DNA from: Indioceanicola profundi
Lineage (GTDB): Bacteria; Pseudomonadota; Alphaproteobacteria; Azospirillales; Azospirillaceae
Direction of reading: 5' to 3'
Length of the DNA stretch: 64,000 nucleotides
Assembly: GCF_003568845.1 (NCBI RefSeq)
Contig: NZ_CP030126.1
Span: forward strand, 248,001-312,000
Part shown: one piece after another, positions 25,298 through 34,079 of the stretch
Numbering within the stretch: the stretch's first letter is position 1
Layout: the number at the start of each line of letters is the position of its first letter
Made by a program: the position numbers and the translations under genes
Notes under the pieces: model-generated
What the model saw: the letters and a program-made list of their open reading frames with translations, nothing else
Told to the model about the DNA's origin: nothing
Databases searched by the model: none

Positions 25298-25356
25298 TCG
25301 GTCGGCGCTCTTGGGTCCCGGGAAACCGGGCGCGAGTGTATGCGCCGCCGACGCGC

Positions 25357-25388
25357 AAAAAAAGGGGCGACCTGCAAAGGTCGCCCCT
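25357..25388 (-). terminator. Terminator of carD
   Basis: On the minus strand an 11-bp stem (25388-25378 with 25373-25363) with loop TTGC is followed by a run of eight T. It is one of the strongest terminators in the window. Confidence 0.92.
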
Positions 25389-25424
25389 CCTTAACGTATA
25401 GACCCAAAGGCGTTAAGCGGTGGT

Positions 25425-25925
25425 TTAAGCCGCCTTGCTGAGAACGGCTTCCAGCCGCTCGGTCGCCTTGGCCTCGTCGATCTTCTCCACCACCGCCAGC
25501 TCGCGGGCAAGACGCTCAAGCGCGGCGTGGTAGATCTGCCGTTCGCTGTAGGACTGGTCCGACTGGTCGGCGCCGCGGTAAAGGTCGCGCACGACTTCCG
25601 CGATGGACACCGGGTCGCCGGAATTGATCTTGGCTTCGTACTCCTGCGCGCGGCGGGACCACATGATCCGCTTGATCTTGGACGGTCCCTGCAGCGTCTC
25701 CAGCGCAGCCTTGATGCGGTCCTTGGAGGACAGGCGGCGCAGGCCGGCGGCCTGGGCTTTCTTCACCGGGACCTTCAGCGTCATCCGTTCCTTCTCGAAC
25801 TGGATGGCATAAAGGGTGACGGTATGCTCAGCGATGCTGTGCGTCTCGATCCCGATGATCTTGCCAACGCCATGCGCCGGGTAGACGACATGGTCACCGG
25901 TGGAGAAGTCGAAGGTTTCGGACAT
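25425..25925 (-). CDS. carD: CarD family transcriptional regulator
   Basis: A 166-residue protein that binds RNA polymerase. The N-terminal Tudor-like RNAP-interaction domain is clear (FSTGDHVVYPAHGVGKIIGIE, then FEKERMTLKVPVKKA), and the C-terminal helical domain (about 75-166) contains the conserved WSRRAQEYEAKINSGDP and ARELAVVEKID. CarD/CdnL stabilises open complexes at many promoters, notably rRNA promoters, and in Caulobacter it links growth and stress. Full length. The upstream 377-base intergenic region should contain its promoter. Confidence 0.95.
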   Translation of the reverse strand: MSETFDFSTGDHVVYPAHGVGKIIGIETHSIAEHTVTLYAIQFEKERMTLKVPVKKAQAAGLRRLSSKDRIKAALETLQGPSKIKRIMWSRRAQEYEAKINSGDPVSIAEVVRDLYRGADQSDQSYSERQIYHAALERLARELAVVEKIDEAKATERLEAVLSKAA

Positions 25926-26302
25926 TTCGGTCGGCTCTCACTTTCCGCGCGGACCCGCGCGCCAGGACAAGAACGACGGGGTTAGCCTGCCGGCAGAGAC
26001 AACGGCAGAGCGGCGTCCGTCCGAAAACGGCCGTCACCAGCCCATGATCTTGCCAAGCGAAACAGGACGGCGCGCAAATCCCTGACGCGTCGGCACACCC
26101 GTCCTCACCTGATCAATATAGGGCATGTGACGGCACGGTTACAGACCGCCGTCCTGATCGTTCCCGCAAAGTTCTCGCATTGCTGCACGGAACCGCCATG
26201 CGAATCCCGCATGTCGGGCGAAAACTGCGGCGTTCGGCCGCAGAGCCGCAGGGAACTTATTCGTTCGTGGAGCCGCCGTGTCGCAAGCGCAGGGCGCGGC
26301 GG
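25926..26302. other. 377-bp intergenic region between fdxA and carD
   Basis: No gene is seen. It includes the fdxA terminator at 26221-26243 and, nearer 25926, what must be the carD promoter and leader. I could not assign boxes. The stretch 26100-26180 is the most AT-rich part and the likeliest place for the promoter. Confidence 0.5.
26221..26243 (-). terminator. Terminator of fdxA
   Basis: On the minus strand a perfect 7-bp stem (26243-26237 with 26231-26225) with a 5-base loop is followed by TTTT, 60 bases after the fdxA stop. Confidence 0.7.
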
Positions 26303-26641
26303 TCAGGTACCGGCGCCCGGGTCCTTGCTGAAGTACTTGGCGAACTTGTCCGGCACGCCCTTCCACTCGTCCGCGTCGGCCGGGGCCGGCTTCTTGCGGT
26401 TGATGTTGGGCCACTGGACCGCATAGTCGCGGTTCATCTCCAGCCACTTCTCCGCCTGCGGATCGGTGTCCGGGATGATGGCCTCGGCCGGGCATTCCGG
26501 TTCGCACACGCCGCAGTCGATGCATTCGTCGGGGTGGATCACGAGCATGTTGTCACCCTCGTAGAAGCAGTCCACGGGGCAGACCTCGACGCAATCCATG
26601 TACTTGCACTTGATGCACAGCTCGGTGACGACGTACGGCAT
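26303..26641 (-). CDS. fdxA: Seven-iron (3Fe-4S/4Fe-4S) ferredoxin
   Basis: A 112-residue ferredoxin of the FdxA type. Cysteines at 9, 12, 17, 21 and 25 in the first cluster region ([17 protein letters not shown]) and at 40, 43, 46 and 50 ([11 protein letters not shown]) supply one 3Fe-4S and one 4Fe-4S cluster. The C-terminal extension with [11 protein letters not shown] is typical of the proteobacterial protein. It is a soluble electron carrier with unknown partner here. It starts 53 bases after the TerB-like gene on the same strand. Confidence 0.96.
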   Translation of the reverse strand: MPYVVTELCIKCKYMDCVEVCPVDCFYEGDNMLVIHPDECIDCGVCEPECPAEAIIPDTDPQAEKWLEMNRDYAVQWPNINRKKPAPADADEWKGVPDKFAKYFSKDPGAGT

Positions 26642-26694
26642 CCTCGACCTCTCTTCTGACCATCCGACCCGCCTTCGGATCGGCGGCGCCCGGT

Positions 26695-27174
26695 TCAGTC
26701 CGGCACGCCCGGCCCGGACGGCAGTCCCAGGCGCGCCTTCACGCGCCGCAGCGCCTCGCCCCGGTCCCGGTCGGAGACGTAGAGCAATCCGCCCACCCGG
26801 CGCAACAGGCTTGATTCGAGGTGGTGCAGTTCACCATCCGCATAGACCACCTCCCACAGCATCTCGATGATCTCGACCCGCTCCTCATAGCTGCACTGGT
26901 CCTTCAGGCTGCTGGTGAAGGCGTAGAGCTGGGCCGGTCCCTCCGTCATCTTCTCGGCGGAGGCGAGCAGCTCGTCCGTCTCCTCCTGGGAGAGGTCGAA
27001 TTTCCGCTGCAGCATGCCGTGGATGCGCACCCGCTCCTCGGGGGAGATGGTGTCGTCCATGCGCGCCGCCTCCACCAGCAGGCTGGCGGCGGCGAGATGC
27101 AGCTTGTCCGGTTTGGACAGTTCACCCAGGGTGCGCTCGGGCTGCTCGAACAATCGTCTGACGCGGTTCCACAT
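26695..27174 (-). CDS. TerB-like (tellurite resistance protein B) domain protein
   Basis: A 159-residue cytoplasmic helical protein with the two acidic TerB motifs, [11 protein letters not shown] near residue 36 and [11 protein letters not shown] near residue 110, which bind divalent metal. The start at 27174 ([14 protein letters not shown]) fits homologues; an ATG two codons earlier is also possible. There is no terZACDE cluster, so tellurite resistance should not be inferred. Stand-alone TerB proteins of this kind are often next to fdxA in Alphaproteobacteria, as here. The role is unknown. Confidence 0.82.
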   Translation of the reverse strand: MWNRVRRLFEQPERTLGELSKPDKLHLAAASLLVEAARMDDTISPEERVRIHGMLQRKFDLSQEETDELLASAEKMTEGPAQLYAFTSSLKDQCSYEERVEIIEMLWEVVYADGELHHLESSLLRRVGGLLYVSDRDRGEALRRVKARLGLPSGPGVPD

Positions 27175-27314
27175 GGTCATCCAGCTTGGGTCGTGGCCAG
27201 GAAAGGGCAAGCCCTGCGGATCGCTCCCAAGCCTGCCATTGCAAAGGGAACGGCCACGTTGCGGGGACGTTCCGCCTGACCTATCGTCCCCTGCGCCGCA
27301 ACCAGGAAAATCCG

Positions 27315-27917
27315 ATGACCGATCCCCGCCGATCCGCACCCGCAGCCTTGCGCAACCGCGGCCCGATCCTTGAGGTTCTACGCCGCGCGCTTCCGGCCGA
27401 GGGGCTGGTGCTGGAGATCGCGTCTGGCACGGGGGAGCATGTGGTTTTCTTCGCCGAGGCGCTGGACGGCCTGCGCTGGCAACCCACCGACCTGGACCCC
27501 GAGAATCTGGACAGCATCCGCGCCTGGGTACGGGAAACCGGCGTCCGTTCGGTGGCGGAGCCGCTGGCGCTGGACGTGACCCGCCGGCCCTGGCCTGTGG
27601 AAGCCGCCGACGCCATCGTCTGCATCAACATGGTCCACATCTCCCCCTGGGCGGCGACGGTCGGCCTGATGGAAGGGGCTGGGGCCCTGCTTGCGCCAGG
27701 GGCGCCGCTGGTGCTCTACGGCCCCTACCGGCGGGGCGGCCGCCACACGGCGCCCAGCAACGAGGCGTTCGACGAGTCTCTGCGCGCCCGCGACCCGTCC
27801 TGGGGCGTGCGCGATCTGGAAGCGATGGCGCAGGAGGCGGAGGGGCGCGGTCTGGCCCTGGAAGAAGTGGCGGAGATGCCCGCCAACAATCTCTCCCTGG
27901 TCTTCCGCCGCGTCTGA
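27315..27917 (+). CDS. DUF938 SAM-dependent methyltransferase
   Basis: A 200-residue class I methyltransferase of the DUF938 family. The SAM-binding glycine loop is LEIASGTGEHVVFFAEAL at about residues 31-48, followed by the acidic PTDLDPENL and ALDVT segments, and the family-specific CINMVHISPW and LYGPYRRGGRHTAPSNEAFD. The start at 27315 has AGGAAAA upstream. Substrate unknown. It is divergent from the TerB-like gene and precedes the large sensor kinase. Confidence 0.9.
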   Translation: MTDPRRSAPAALRNRGPILEVLRRALPAEGLVLEIASGTGEHVVFFAEALDGLRWQPTDLDPENLDSIRAWVRETGVRSVAEPLALDVTRRPWPVEAADAIVCINMVHISPWAATVGLMEGAGALLAPGAPLVLYGPYRRGGRHTAPSNEAFDESLRARDPSWGVRDLEAMAQEAEGRGLALEEVAEMPANNLSLVFRRV

Positions 27918-27926
27918 CCGCAAGGA

Positions 27927-27948
27927 CTACTCCAACAGGATGGAGTAG
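27927..27948. promoter_or_regulatory. Perfect 8-bp palindrome between DUF938 gene and sensor kinase
   Basis: CTACTCCA (27927-27934), a 6-base spacer, then TGGAGTAG (27941-27948). It lies 10 bases after the methyltransferase stop and 51 before the kinase start. There is no T-run, so it reads better as an operator than as a terminator, but either is possible. Confidence 0.4.
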
Positions 27949-27999
27949 TATCCGGCGCCCGTGTATGTTCGCCGGGCCGCTGCTGCACTGCGCCCGTCC

Positions 28000-30900
28000 A
28001 TGCCATCTCCGGTCACCCTCATCGGTCCGTCCCGCCGCCCCGCTTTCGCGCGGGCGCTGACGGCTGGCCTTGTCGGCCTGGCGCTGCTGGGGGCGGCACC
28101 GGCCTGTGCGGAGCCGGTCGCGACGGCGATGGCCGCCGCTGCGCCCCGCGCCGACTGGCGCGGTCTGGCCACACCTGTCTTCGACCGGATCGACCGCGAC
28201 GATGGCCTGCCCCATGCCGTGGTGGGATCGGTGGTTCGGGATGCGGACGGGTTCCTCTGGGTCGGCACCCAGGGCGGCCTCGCCCGCTTCGACGGTTACC
28301 GGTTCAGACCTGCCGATGGCGTGATGACGGACGCCTTCATCCGCGCGCTGCACGGCCGGTCGGACGGCACGCTCTGGGTGGGCAGCAACGCCGATGGTCT
28401 GGCGGTGCTGGACATCCATGACGGCACATGGCGGCGCTGGACGGCGGCGGAGCAGGGGCTGGCCTCCGACCGGGTCAATGCCATCGTGGAGGACGGGACC
28501 GGCGGGCTCTGGATCGGTACCCAGGCCGGGCTCCAGCATCTGGACCCGGTCAGCGGCGCGCTGACCGCCGTTCCCACCGATTCCGGTCCGCTCCCCGCTT
28601 CCCATGCGGAGAAGGTGGCGACCCTGCTTGCCACGGATACCGGCGATCTCTGGATCGGCACCGCGGCTGGGCTGGTGCGCCGGACCTGGGATGGCGGCCT
28701 GATCGGCGGCCCCGTGCAGGATTCGGGGGAAGGCTGGCCCAGCGCCGCCATCCTGGCCCTTGCTCAGGACAAGGCGGGCCGCATCTGGGTTGGCACGGCG
28801 ACGGAGGGGCTGTGGCTGCTGGCTCCGGACGGGCGCGTGCTGCGCCGGTGGCGCGCCGAAGCGGATGGGGCGGACGGGCTGCCGCACAACCGGGTGACGG
28901 CGCTGGCGGAAGTGGGGCCGGACCAGATCTGGGTCGGCACCTATGGCGGCGGTATCGCGATCCTGGACCCCGCCACGGGAGCGATGCGGGTCGCCCGGCA
29001 CAACGGGGCTATTCCCAGCAGTCTTTCCGGCGATGCGGTAACCGAGTTGTACCGCGATCCCTCCGGCCTGGTCTGGGTCGGCACGGCCGGAAACGGGCTG
29101 GACCGCCACAATCCGGCCAACGACGCCATTTCAACCATCGCCTATTCGCCGGACGGCAATTCCGGCCCTTCGCGCGCCAACGTGCTCAGCGTCCTGGCGA
29201 CCGGCGACGGCCGGCTCTGGCTCGGCACCGCCGGGGCCGGCATCGATGTGCTCGACCACCGGAAGGGCCGGGTGGACGCCATCCGCCCGGCCGGGGGCGA
29301 TGCGACCGGCGGCCTTGGAGACGGGGCCGTCATGGCGCTGGCGGAGGGGCTGGACGGAAGCGTCTGGATCGGCACCCAGCGCGGTCTCTACCGCCGCCCG
29401 CCCGGCTCGTCGGGCACCGTTCCCGTACAGATGGACGGTCCGCCGGAACTGCGCGACGGCCAGATCTACGCCATCCGCCCGCAGCCGGACGGCTCCGCCT
29501 GGATCGGCGGCGGGCGGGGAGTCTTCCACATCGCGGCCGACGGAACGGTGACCCTCTGGCGGGCGGAGGAGGGGCTGGCCGCGTCGGAGGTGAACTCCGT
29601 CCTGCGCGACCGGGAGGGCCGCATCTGGCTCGCCACCGATGGCGGCCTCGACCGGCTGGACCCGGCCACCGGGCGGATCGAGCACGCGGCGCTCGACCCC
29701 GATGGCAAGCCCCTGCTGGTCAGCACCCTGCTGCAGGACCGCGCCGGGCGGATCTGGGCCGGAACTCTGGGCGGCGGGCTGGCGCTCTCGGCCCCGGCGG
29801 GGCGGGAGATGCCGGCCTTCATCCGGCTCGGCAAGGCCGACGGGCTGCCCAGCGGCAATATCGGCGCACTGGCCACGGACCGGCAGGGCCGCATCTGGGC
29901 CAGCACGGATGACGGCCTCGCCGTGATCGACCCCGACACGCTGGCAGTGCGCCGGTTCGGCCCCGGCGATGGGGTGGTGGTGCGGGAATACTGGCTGAAC
30001 GCCGTGACCACCGCGCCGGACGGCACCATCGCCTTCGGCGGCAGCGGCGGGGTAACGCTGGTGAGGCCGGACGATCTCCGCGACTGGACGTTCAGCCCGC
30101 CGGTGCGCCTGACCGAGCTGACGGTGGGTGGGCAGCCCTTGCCGGCGGAGCCGTTCAACGCCGCCCAGGCCGGCCCGCTGGTGATCCATCCCGGTGAGCG
30201 CAGCTTCATGGTGGAGTTCGCCGCCCTCGACCTCGCCCGTCCGGCCCGCAACCGCTATTCCGTCCGCCTCGCCGGCTTCGAGGAGGGCTGGGACGAGCGG
30301 GACGGAACCCGCCGCACCGCCACCTGGACCAGCCTGCCGCCGGGCGACTACACGCTTGAGATACGCGCCGCCAACAAGGACGGGCGCTGGGCAGAGGCCG
30401 CCTTCACCCTGCCGGTCCGGGTCATGCCGGCCTGGTGGCAGTATCGCTGGGTACAGGCCATGGCGCTTCTGGCCCTGGCCGGGCTGGGATACGGGCTGTA
30501 CCGGGGCCGCACTGCCTATCTGCACGCCCGCCGCAAGGAGCTGGAGCTTCTTGTGGCGAACCGGACGGTGGAACTGGCGCGCCAGAAGGACGAGCTGGAG
30601 CGCACGCTGTGCGATCTGCGCGCCGCACAGGAAGAGATCGTGCGCTCTGAGAAGCTGGCGGCCCTCGGCCGCATGGTTGCTGGCGTCGCGCATAAGATCA
30701 ATACGCCTGTCGGCCTCGTCATCACCTCCGTTACCCAGTTGGAGGAGGAAATCCGGGAGGTCACCGCCAAGCTGGAGGAGCAGACTCTCCGCCGCTCCGA
30801 CCTTTCCGAATTCCTCGAGATGGCGCGGGAGTTGAGCGACGTGATCGCGCGCAACAGCGACCGTGCCGCCGATCTGGTCCAGAGCTTCAAACAGGTCAGC

Positions 30901-31380
30901 GCCGACCGCGCCAGCGAGGAGCGGCGGACCGTCCAGCTCACCCCCTACCTGTCGGAGGTGGTGAAGACCATCCGCCCGCTGGTCCGGCTGCGCGGCGTGG
31001 ACATCAGGGTCAGCGGGCCGGAGGCGGTGTCCGTGACCACCTATCCCGGCCTGCTGGCCCAGGTGGTGACGAATCTCGTGACCAACGCCGTCACCCATGC
31101 CTTTGCCGGGGTGGCGGAGCCGGAGATCCTGCTGGACATCGCGGCCCATGGCGACGGCGCCCGCATTGTCCTGGCTGACAACGGAAACGGCATGGGGGCG
31201 GAGGTGCGCGACCGCGCCTTCGAACCATTCTTCACCACGCGGCGGAACGCCGGCGGCACGGGCCTCGGCCTGCATATCGTCCATAATCTGGTGACCGGCC
31301 CGCTACGCGGCGGACTGTCGCTGGACACCGCGCCGGGCCGGGGAACCCGCTTCCAGATCGACCTGCCGGCGCATGTCTGA
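28000..31380 (+). CDS. Two-component-regulator-propeller sensor histidine kinase
   Basis: A 1126-residue membrane kinase. After a signal peptide (about residues 14-37), repeated beta-propeller blades with the WVGT / W-I-G-T signature (about 60-680) form two periplasmic seven-bladed propellers, then a Y_Y_Y domain (to about 805), one transmembrane helix (about 815-835), a coiled coil, a HisKA dimerisation domain and an HATPase_c domain (N box near 1025, GTGLGLHIV near 1087). The phospho-acceptor is His898, but the following residue, normally Glu, is Lys (AHKINTPVG). There is no receiver domain and no response regulator nearby. The start at 28000 begins the signal peptide region; GTG at 27961 is an alternative. 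It lies upstream of modABC. Confidence 0.9.
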   Translation: MPSPVTLIGPSRRPAFARALTAGLVGLALLGAAPACAEPVATAMAAAAPRADWRGLATPVFDRIDRDDGLPHAVVGSVVRDADGFLWVGTQGGLARFDGYRFRPADGVMTDAFIRALHGRSDGTLWVGSNADGLAVLDIHDGTWRRWTAAEQGLASDRVNAIVEDGTGGLWIGTQAGLQHLDPVSGALTAVPTDSGPLPASHAEKVATLLATDTGDLWIGTAAGLVRRTWDGGLIGGPVQDSGEGWPSAAILALAQDKAGRIWVGTATEGLWLLAPDGRVLRRWRAEADGADGLPHNRVTALAEVGPDQIWVGTYGGGIAILDPATGAMRVARHNGAIPSSLSGDAVTELYRDPSGLVWVGTAGNGLDRHNPANDAISTIAYSPDGNSGPSRANVLSVLATGDGRLWLGTAGAGIDVLDHRKGRVDAIRPAGGDATGGLGDGAVMALAEGLDGSVWIGTQRGLYRRPPGSSGTVPVQMDGPPELRDGQIYAIRPQPDGSAWIGGGRGVFHIAADGTVTLWRAEEGLAASEVNSVLRDREGRIWLATDGGLDRLDPATGRIEHAALDPDGKPLLVSTLLQDRAGRIWAGTLGGGLALSAPAGREMPAFIRLGKADGLPSGNIGALATDRQGRIWASTDDGLAVIDPDTLAVRRFGPGDGVVVREYWLNAVTTAPDGTIAFGGSGGVTLVRPDDLRDWTFSPPVRLTELTVGGQPLPAEPFNAAQAGPLVIHPGERSFMVEFAALDLARPARNRYSVRLAGFEEGWDERDGTRRTATWTSLPPGDYTLEIRAANKDGRWAEAAFTLPVRVMPAWWQYRWVQAMALLALAGLGYGLYRGRTAYLHARRKELELLVANRTVELARQKDELERTLCDLRAAQEEIVRSEKLAALGRMVAGVAHKINTPVGLVITSVTQLEEEIREVTAKLEEQTLRRSDLSEFLEMARELSDVIARNSDRAADLVQSFKQVSADRASEERRTVQLTPYLSEVVKTIRPLVRLRGVDIRVSGPEAVSVTTYPGLLAQVVTNLVTNAVTHAFAGVAEPEILLDIAAHGDGARIVLADNGNGMGAEVRDRAFEPFFTTRRNAGGTGLGLHIVHNLVTGPLRGGLSLDTAPGRGTRFQIDLPAHV

Positions 31381-31424
31381 CCGTTCCGCCCGTTTCTCCG
31401 GGCTGGCGCGGTGCGGCGCGGCGT

Positions 31425-31442
31425 TGTATTCGTCCGTATACA
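31425..31442 (+). promoter_or_regulatory. Possible ModE (Mo-box-like) operator before modA
   Basis: TGTAT (31425-31429) and ATACA (31438-31442) form an inverted repeat with an 8-base spacer, inside the wider CGTTGTAT...GTATACAG. Spacing and half-sites loosely resemble ModE boxes upstream of molybdate operons. It lies 28 bases before the modA start. A TTGTAT half-site also occurs at 34910-34915, upstream of the ModE-type gene and the second kinase. Confidence 0.35.
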
Positions 31443-31469
31443 GCCCTGCCATGCCGCTGGAGGAAGGGA

Positions 31470-32225
31470 ATGCGTGCGTTGATCGCGGCCATGCTCCTGG
31501 CCGTCCTGATGCTGCCCGGAACCGCGGCGGCGGAGCAGGTGACGCTGTTCGCCGCGGCCAGCCTGAAAACCGCGCTCGACGATCTGGCCGCCCGATATAT
31601 GGCCGGAACGGGCACGCGCGTCCTGGTTTCCACCGCCGCCAGCTCCGCCCTGGCCCGGCAGATCGAAGCCGGGGCGCCGGCCGACATCTTCATCTCCGCC
31701 GACCGCGATTGGATGGATCATCTCCAGGCACAGGGGTTGATCCGCGCCGGCAGCCGCCGCGACCTGCTGGGCAGCCGGCTGGTGCTGGTCGCCGCCAGGG
31801 GACGGGAACCGGTGCCGGTGGAAGGCTTGGCGGCGGCGCTGGGCGACAGCAGGCTGGCGGTGGCCGACACCGGCTCCGTCCCTGCCGGACGCTATGCCAA
31901 GGCGGCCCTGCAAAGCCTCGGACAGTGGGATGCCCTGTCCGGCAGACTTGCCCAGGCGGAAAATGTGCGCGCCGCCCTGGCGCTGGTGGCGCGGGGGGAG
32001 GCGCCCTACGGCATCGTGTACGCGACCGATGCCGCGGCGGAGCCGGGGGTGACCATCGCCGCCGCCTTTCCGGCATCCAGCCACCCGCCCATCGTCTATC
32101 CCGCCGCCCTGACCGCAATGGCGGAAGGGGACGCGGCTTCCCGGCTGCTGGACTGGCTGTCCGGCGAGGCGGCAGCGGAGGTATTCCGGAGCCACGGCTT
32201 CACCATCCCCTCGGACGGATCCTGA
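31470..32225 (+). CDS. modA: Molybdate ABC transporter, periplasmic binding protein
   Basis: A 251-residue exported protein with a signal peptide ending near residue 21 (PGTAAAE). The mature chain starts VTLFAAASLKTALDDLA, the classic ModA opening with the serine that binds the oxyanion, followed by STAASSALARQIEAGAPADIFISAD and the ADTGSVPAGRYAKAAL segment that also contacts molybdate. The start at 31470 follows GGAGGAAGGG, an excellent ribosome site. It is the first gene of modABC, 4 bases before modB. Confidence 0.96.
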   Translation: MRALIAAMLLAVLMLPGTAAAEQVTLFAAASLKTALDDLAARYMAGTGTRVLVSTAASSALARQIEAGAPADIFISADRDWMDHLQAQGLIRAGSRRDLLGSRLVLVAARGREPVPVEGLAAALGDSRLAVADTGSVPAGRYAKAALQSLGQWDALSGRLAQAENVRAALALVARGEAPYGIVYATDAAAEPGVTIAAAFPASSHPPIVYPAALTAMAEGDAASRLLDWLSGEAAAEVFRSHGFTIPSDGS

Positions 32226-32229
32226 CCGC

Positions 32230-32925
32230 ATGGACATGGCCCTGACGGCGGAGGAGGCGGCGGCGCTGCGGATCAGCCTGAAGGTGGCCTTCTGGGCCAC
32301 GCTCACGGCGCTTCCCCTGGGCCTCGCCACGGCATGGCTGCTGGCGCGGCGACGCTTTCCCGGTCGCCTGCTGCTGGACGGGCTGGTGCACATGCCGCTG
32401 GTTCTGCCGCCGGTGGTGACGGGCTATATGCTGCTGCTGCTGTTCGGGCGCATGGGGCCGCTCGGCGGGTTCCTGGACGATTTCGGAATCGTCTTCGCCT
32501 TCAACTGGACCGGTGCGGCGCTGGCCGCCGGCGTCATGGGCTTTCCCCTGATGGTCCGGGCCATGCGCCTGTCGCTTGAGGCGGTGGACCGCAGGCTCGA
32601 GGATGCGGCGGCCACGCTGGGCGCGCCGCCCGTCATGGTGTTTCTCACCGTGACCCTGCCGCTGATGCTGCCCGGCGTGCTGGCCGGCGCCATCCTCTGC
32701 TTCGCAAAGGCGCTGGGGGAGTTCGGGGCGACCATCACCTTCGTTTCCAACATCCCCGGCGTCACCCAGACCTTGCCCAGCGCCATCTACAGCTATACGC
32801 AGGTTCCCGGCGGCGACGGCCCGGCCCTGCGCCTCACCCTGATCTCCGTCGTGATCGCCATCTCCGCGTTGATCGCGTCGGAAGTCCTTGCGCGCCGGGT
32901 GCGGCGGCGGGTGGAGGGGGCGTGA
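32230..32925 (+). CDS. modB: Molybdate ABC transporter, permease
   Basis: A 231-residue inner-membrane protein with about five to six hydrophobic helices. The permease coupling (EAA) loop is visible as LEDAAATLGAPP...LPLMLPGVLAG, which docks on ModC, and FAKALGEFGATITFVSNIPG is typical for ModB. It is placed 4 bases after modA and 12 before modC. Confidence 0.96.
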   Translation: MDMALTAEEAAALRISLKVAFWATLTALPLGLATAWLLARRRFPGRLLLDGLVHMPLVLPPVVTGYMLLLLFGRMGPLGGFLDDFGIVFAFNWTGAALAAGVMGFPLMVRAMRLSLEAVDRRLEDAAATLGAPPVMVFLTVTLPLMLPGVLAGAILCFAKALGEFGATITFVSNIPGVTQTLPSAIYSYTQVPGGDGPALRLTLISVVIAISALIASEVLARRVRRRVEGA

Positions 32926-32937
32926 TGGAACCTTCCC

Positions 32938-34011
32938 ATGCTTGACGTCCGCCTGCACCATCGACTGGGCGGCTTCATCCTGGATACCGCCTTCACGGCC
33001 GGTCCCGGCGTCACGGCCCTGTTCGGCCGCTCGGGGGCGGGGAAGACCACGGTGGTCAATGCCATCGCCGGGCTGCTGCGCCCGGACAGCGGCCGGATCG
33101 CCCTGGATGGAGAGGTCCTGCTGGACACCGACGCCCGCCGCTGGGTTCCGCCCCATCGCCGCCGCGTCGGCTATGTGTTCCAGGAGGCAAGGCTGTTCCC
33201 GCACCTCACCGTGCGCCGGAATCTGGCCTTCGGCCGCTTCGTCGCCGGCCGGCGCGGCGACGCCCGGGAATTCGACCGGGTCGTGGAGCTGCTTGGGATC
33301 GCCCCGCTGCTGGACCGCCGGCCACGGCACCTGTCGGGCGGGGAGCGGCAGCGGGTTGCCATCGGCCGGGCCCTGCTGGCCGAACCGCGCCTGCTGCTGC
33401 TGGACGAACCGCTGGCCAGTCTGGACCGGCAGCGCCGCGCGGAAATCCTGCCGTTCCTGGAGCGGCTGCGTGACCAGGGCGGCATCCCCATGGTGCTGGT
33501 CACCCATGAGATGAAAGAGGTGACGCGCCTTGCCGCCACGCTGGTGCTCATGGTCGATGGGCGGGCGGTCGCGGCCGGTCCGGTGTCGGAGCTGACGGCC
33601 AGGCCGGCCCTGAATCGATGGCTCGGCGGCTACGATGCGGGCGTGCTGCTGCCGGCGCGGGTCGCCGGGCGGGACGCCGCCTGGGCGCTGACCCTGCTGC
33701 GGACACCGGCCGGCACGCTGACCGTGCCGGGCGTGGAGCTGCCCCTGGGAACGGAGACGCGGGTACGCATCCGTGCCCGCGACGTGCTGCTCAGCCTTGC
33801 CCCGCCGGACGGCCTTTCCGTCCGCAACGCGCTTCCGGGCGTGGTCGCCGCCATCGACCGGACGGACGCCGCCACCGTGCAGGTCACGCTGGACTGCGCC
33901 GGCCACCCGGTTGCCGCTGGCCTCACCGCCAAGGCGGCGGCGGAGCTGGGGCTGACGCCCGGCAGGCAGGTCTGGGCGGTCATCAAGGCTGTCGCGGTCG
34001 AGGGAGCCTGA
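32938..34011 (+). CDS. modC: Molybdate ABC transporter, ATP-binding protein
   Basis: A 357-residue ATPase that powers molybdate import. Walker A GRSGAGKTT is at residues 30-38, the Q-loop in YVFQEARLF, the signature HLSGGERQR, Walker B LLLLDEPLASLD and the switch histidine in LVTHEMKEV. A C-terminal TOBE (Mop) domain of about 65 residues that binds molybdate follows, as in canonical ModC; it may provide feedback inhibition of transport. It is the last recognised gene of the mod operon. Confidence 0.97.
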   Translation: MLDVRLHHRLGGFILDTAFTAGPGVTALFGRSGAGKTTVVNAIAGLLRPDSGRIALDGEVLLDTDARRWVPPHRRRVGYVFQEARLFPHLTVRRNLAFGRFVAGRRGDAREFDRVVELLGIAPLLDRRPRHLSGGERQRVAIGRALLAEPRLLLLDEPLASLDRQRRAEILPFLERLRDQGGIPMVLVTHEMKEVTRLAATLVLMVDGRAVAAGPVSELTARPALNRWLGGYDAGVLLPARVAGRDAAWALTLLRTPAGTLTVPGVELPLGTETRVRIRARDVLLSLAPPDGLSVRNALPGVVAAIDRTDAATVQVTLDCAGHPVAAGLTAKAAAELGLTPGRQVWAVIKAVAVEGA

Positions 34012-34079
34012 CCGTGATCCGTGCCGTCCGCCCGTCAGCGGTGTTCATCCCTGGTCAGGCATCAACGACAGGCATCAGG

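Noticed and set aside
25389-25435. TTAA repeats resembling a CtrA box near the end of carD
   Set aside because: The spacing is 8 rather than 7 bases, and the site lies at the 3' end of carD, not in a promoter.
28200-29950. Repeated WVGT / WIGT coding units looking like a tandem DNA repeat
   Set aside because: These are protein-level beta-propeller blades of the sensor kinase; spacing and DNA sequence vary, so it is not a DNA repeat array or CRISPR.
29131-31284. A 717-codon open frame on the minus strand opposite the propeller kinase
   Set aside because: The plus strand clearly encodes propeller, Y_Y_Y, HisKA and HATPase domains; the antisense product has no recognisable feature.
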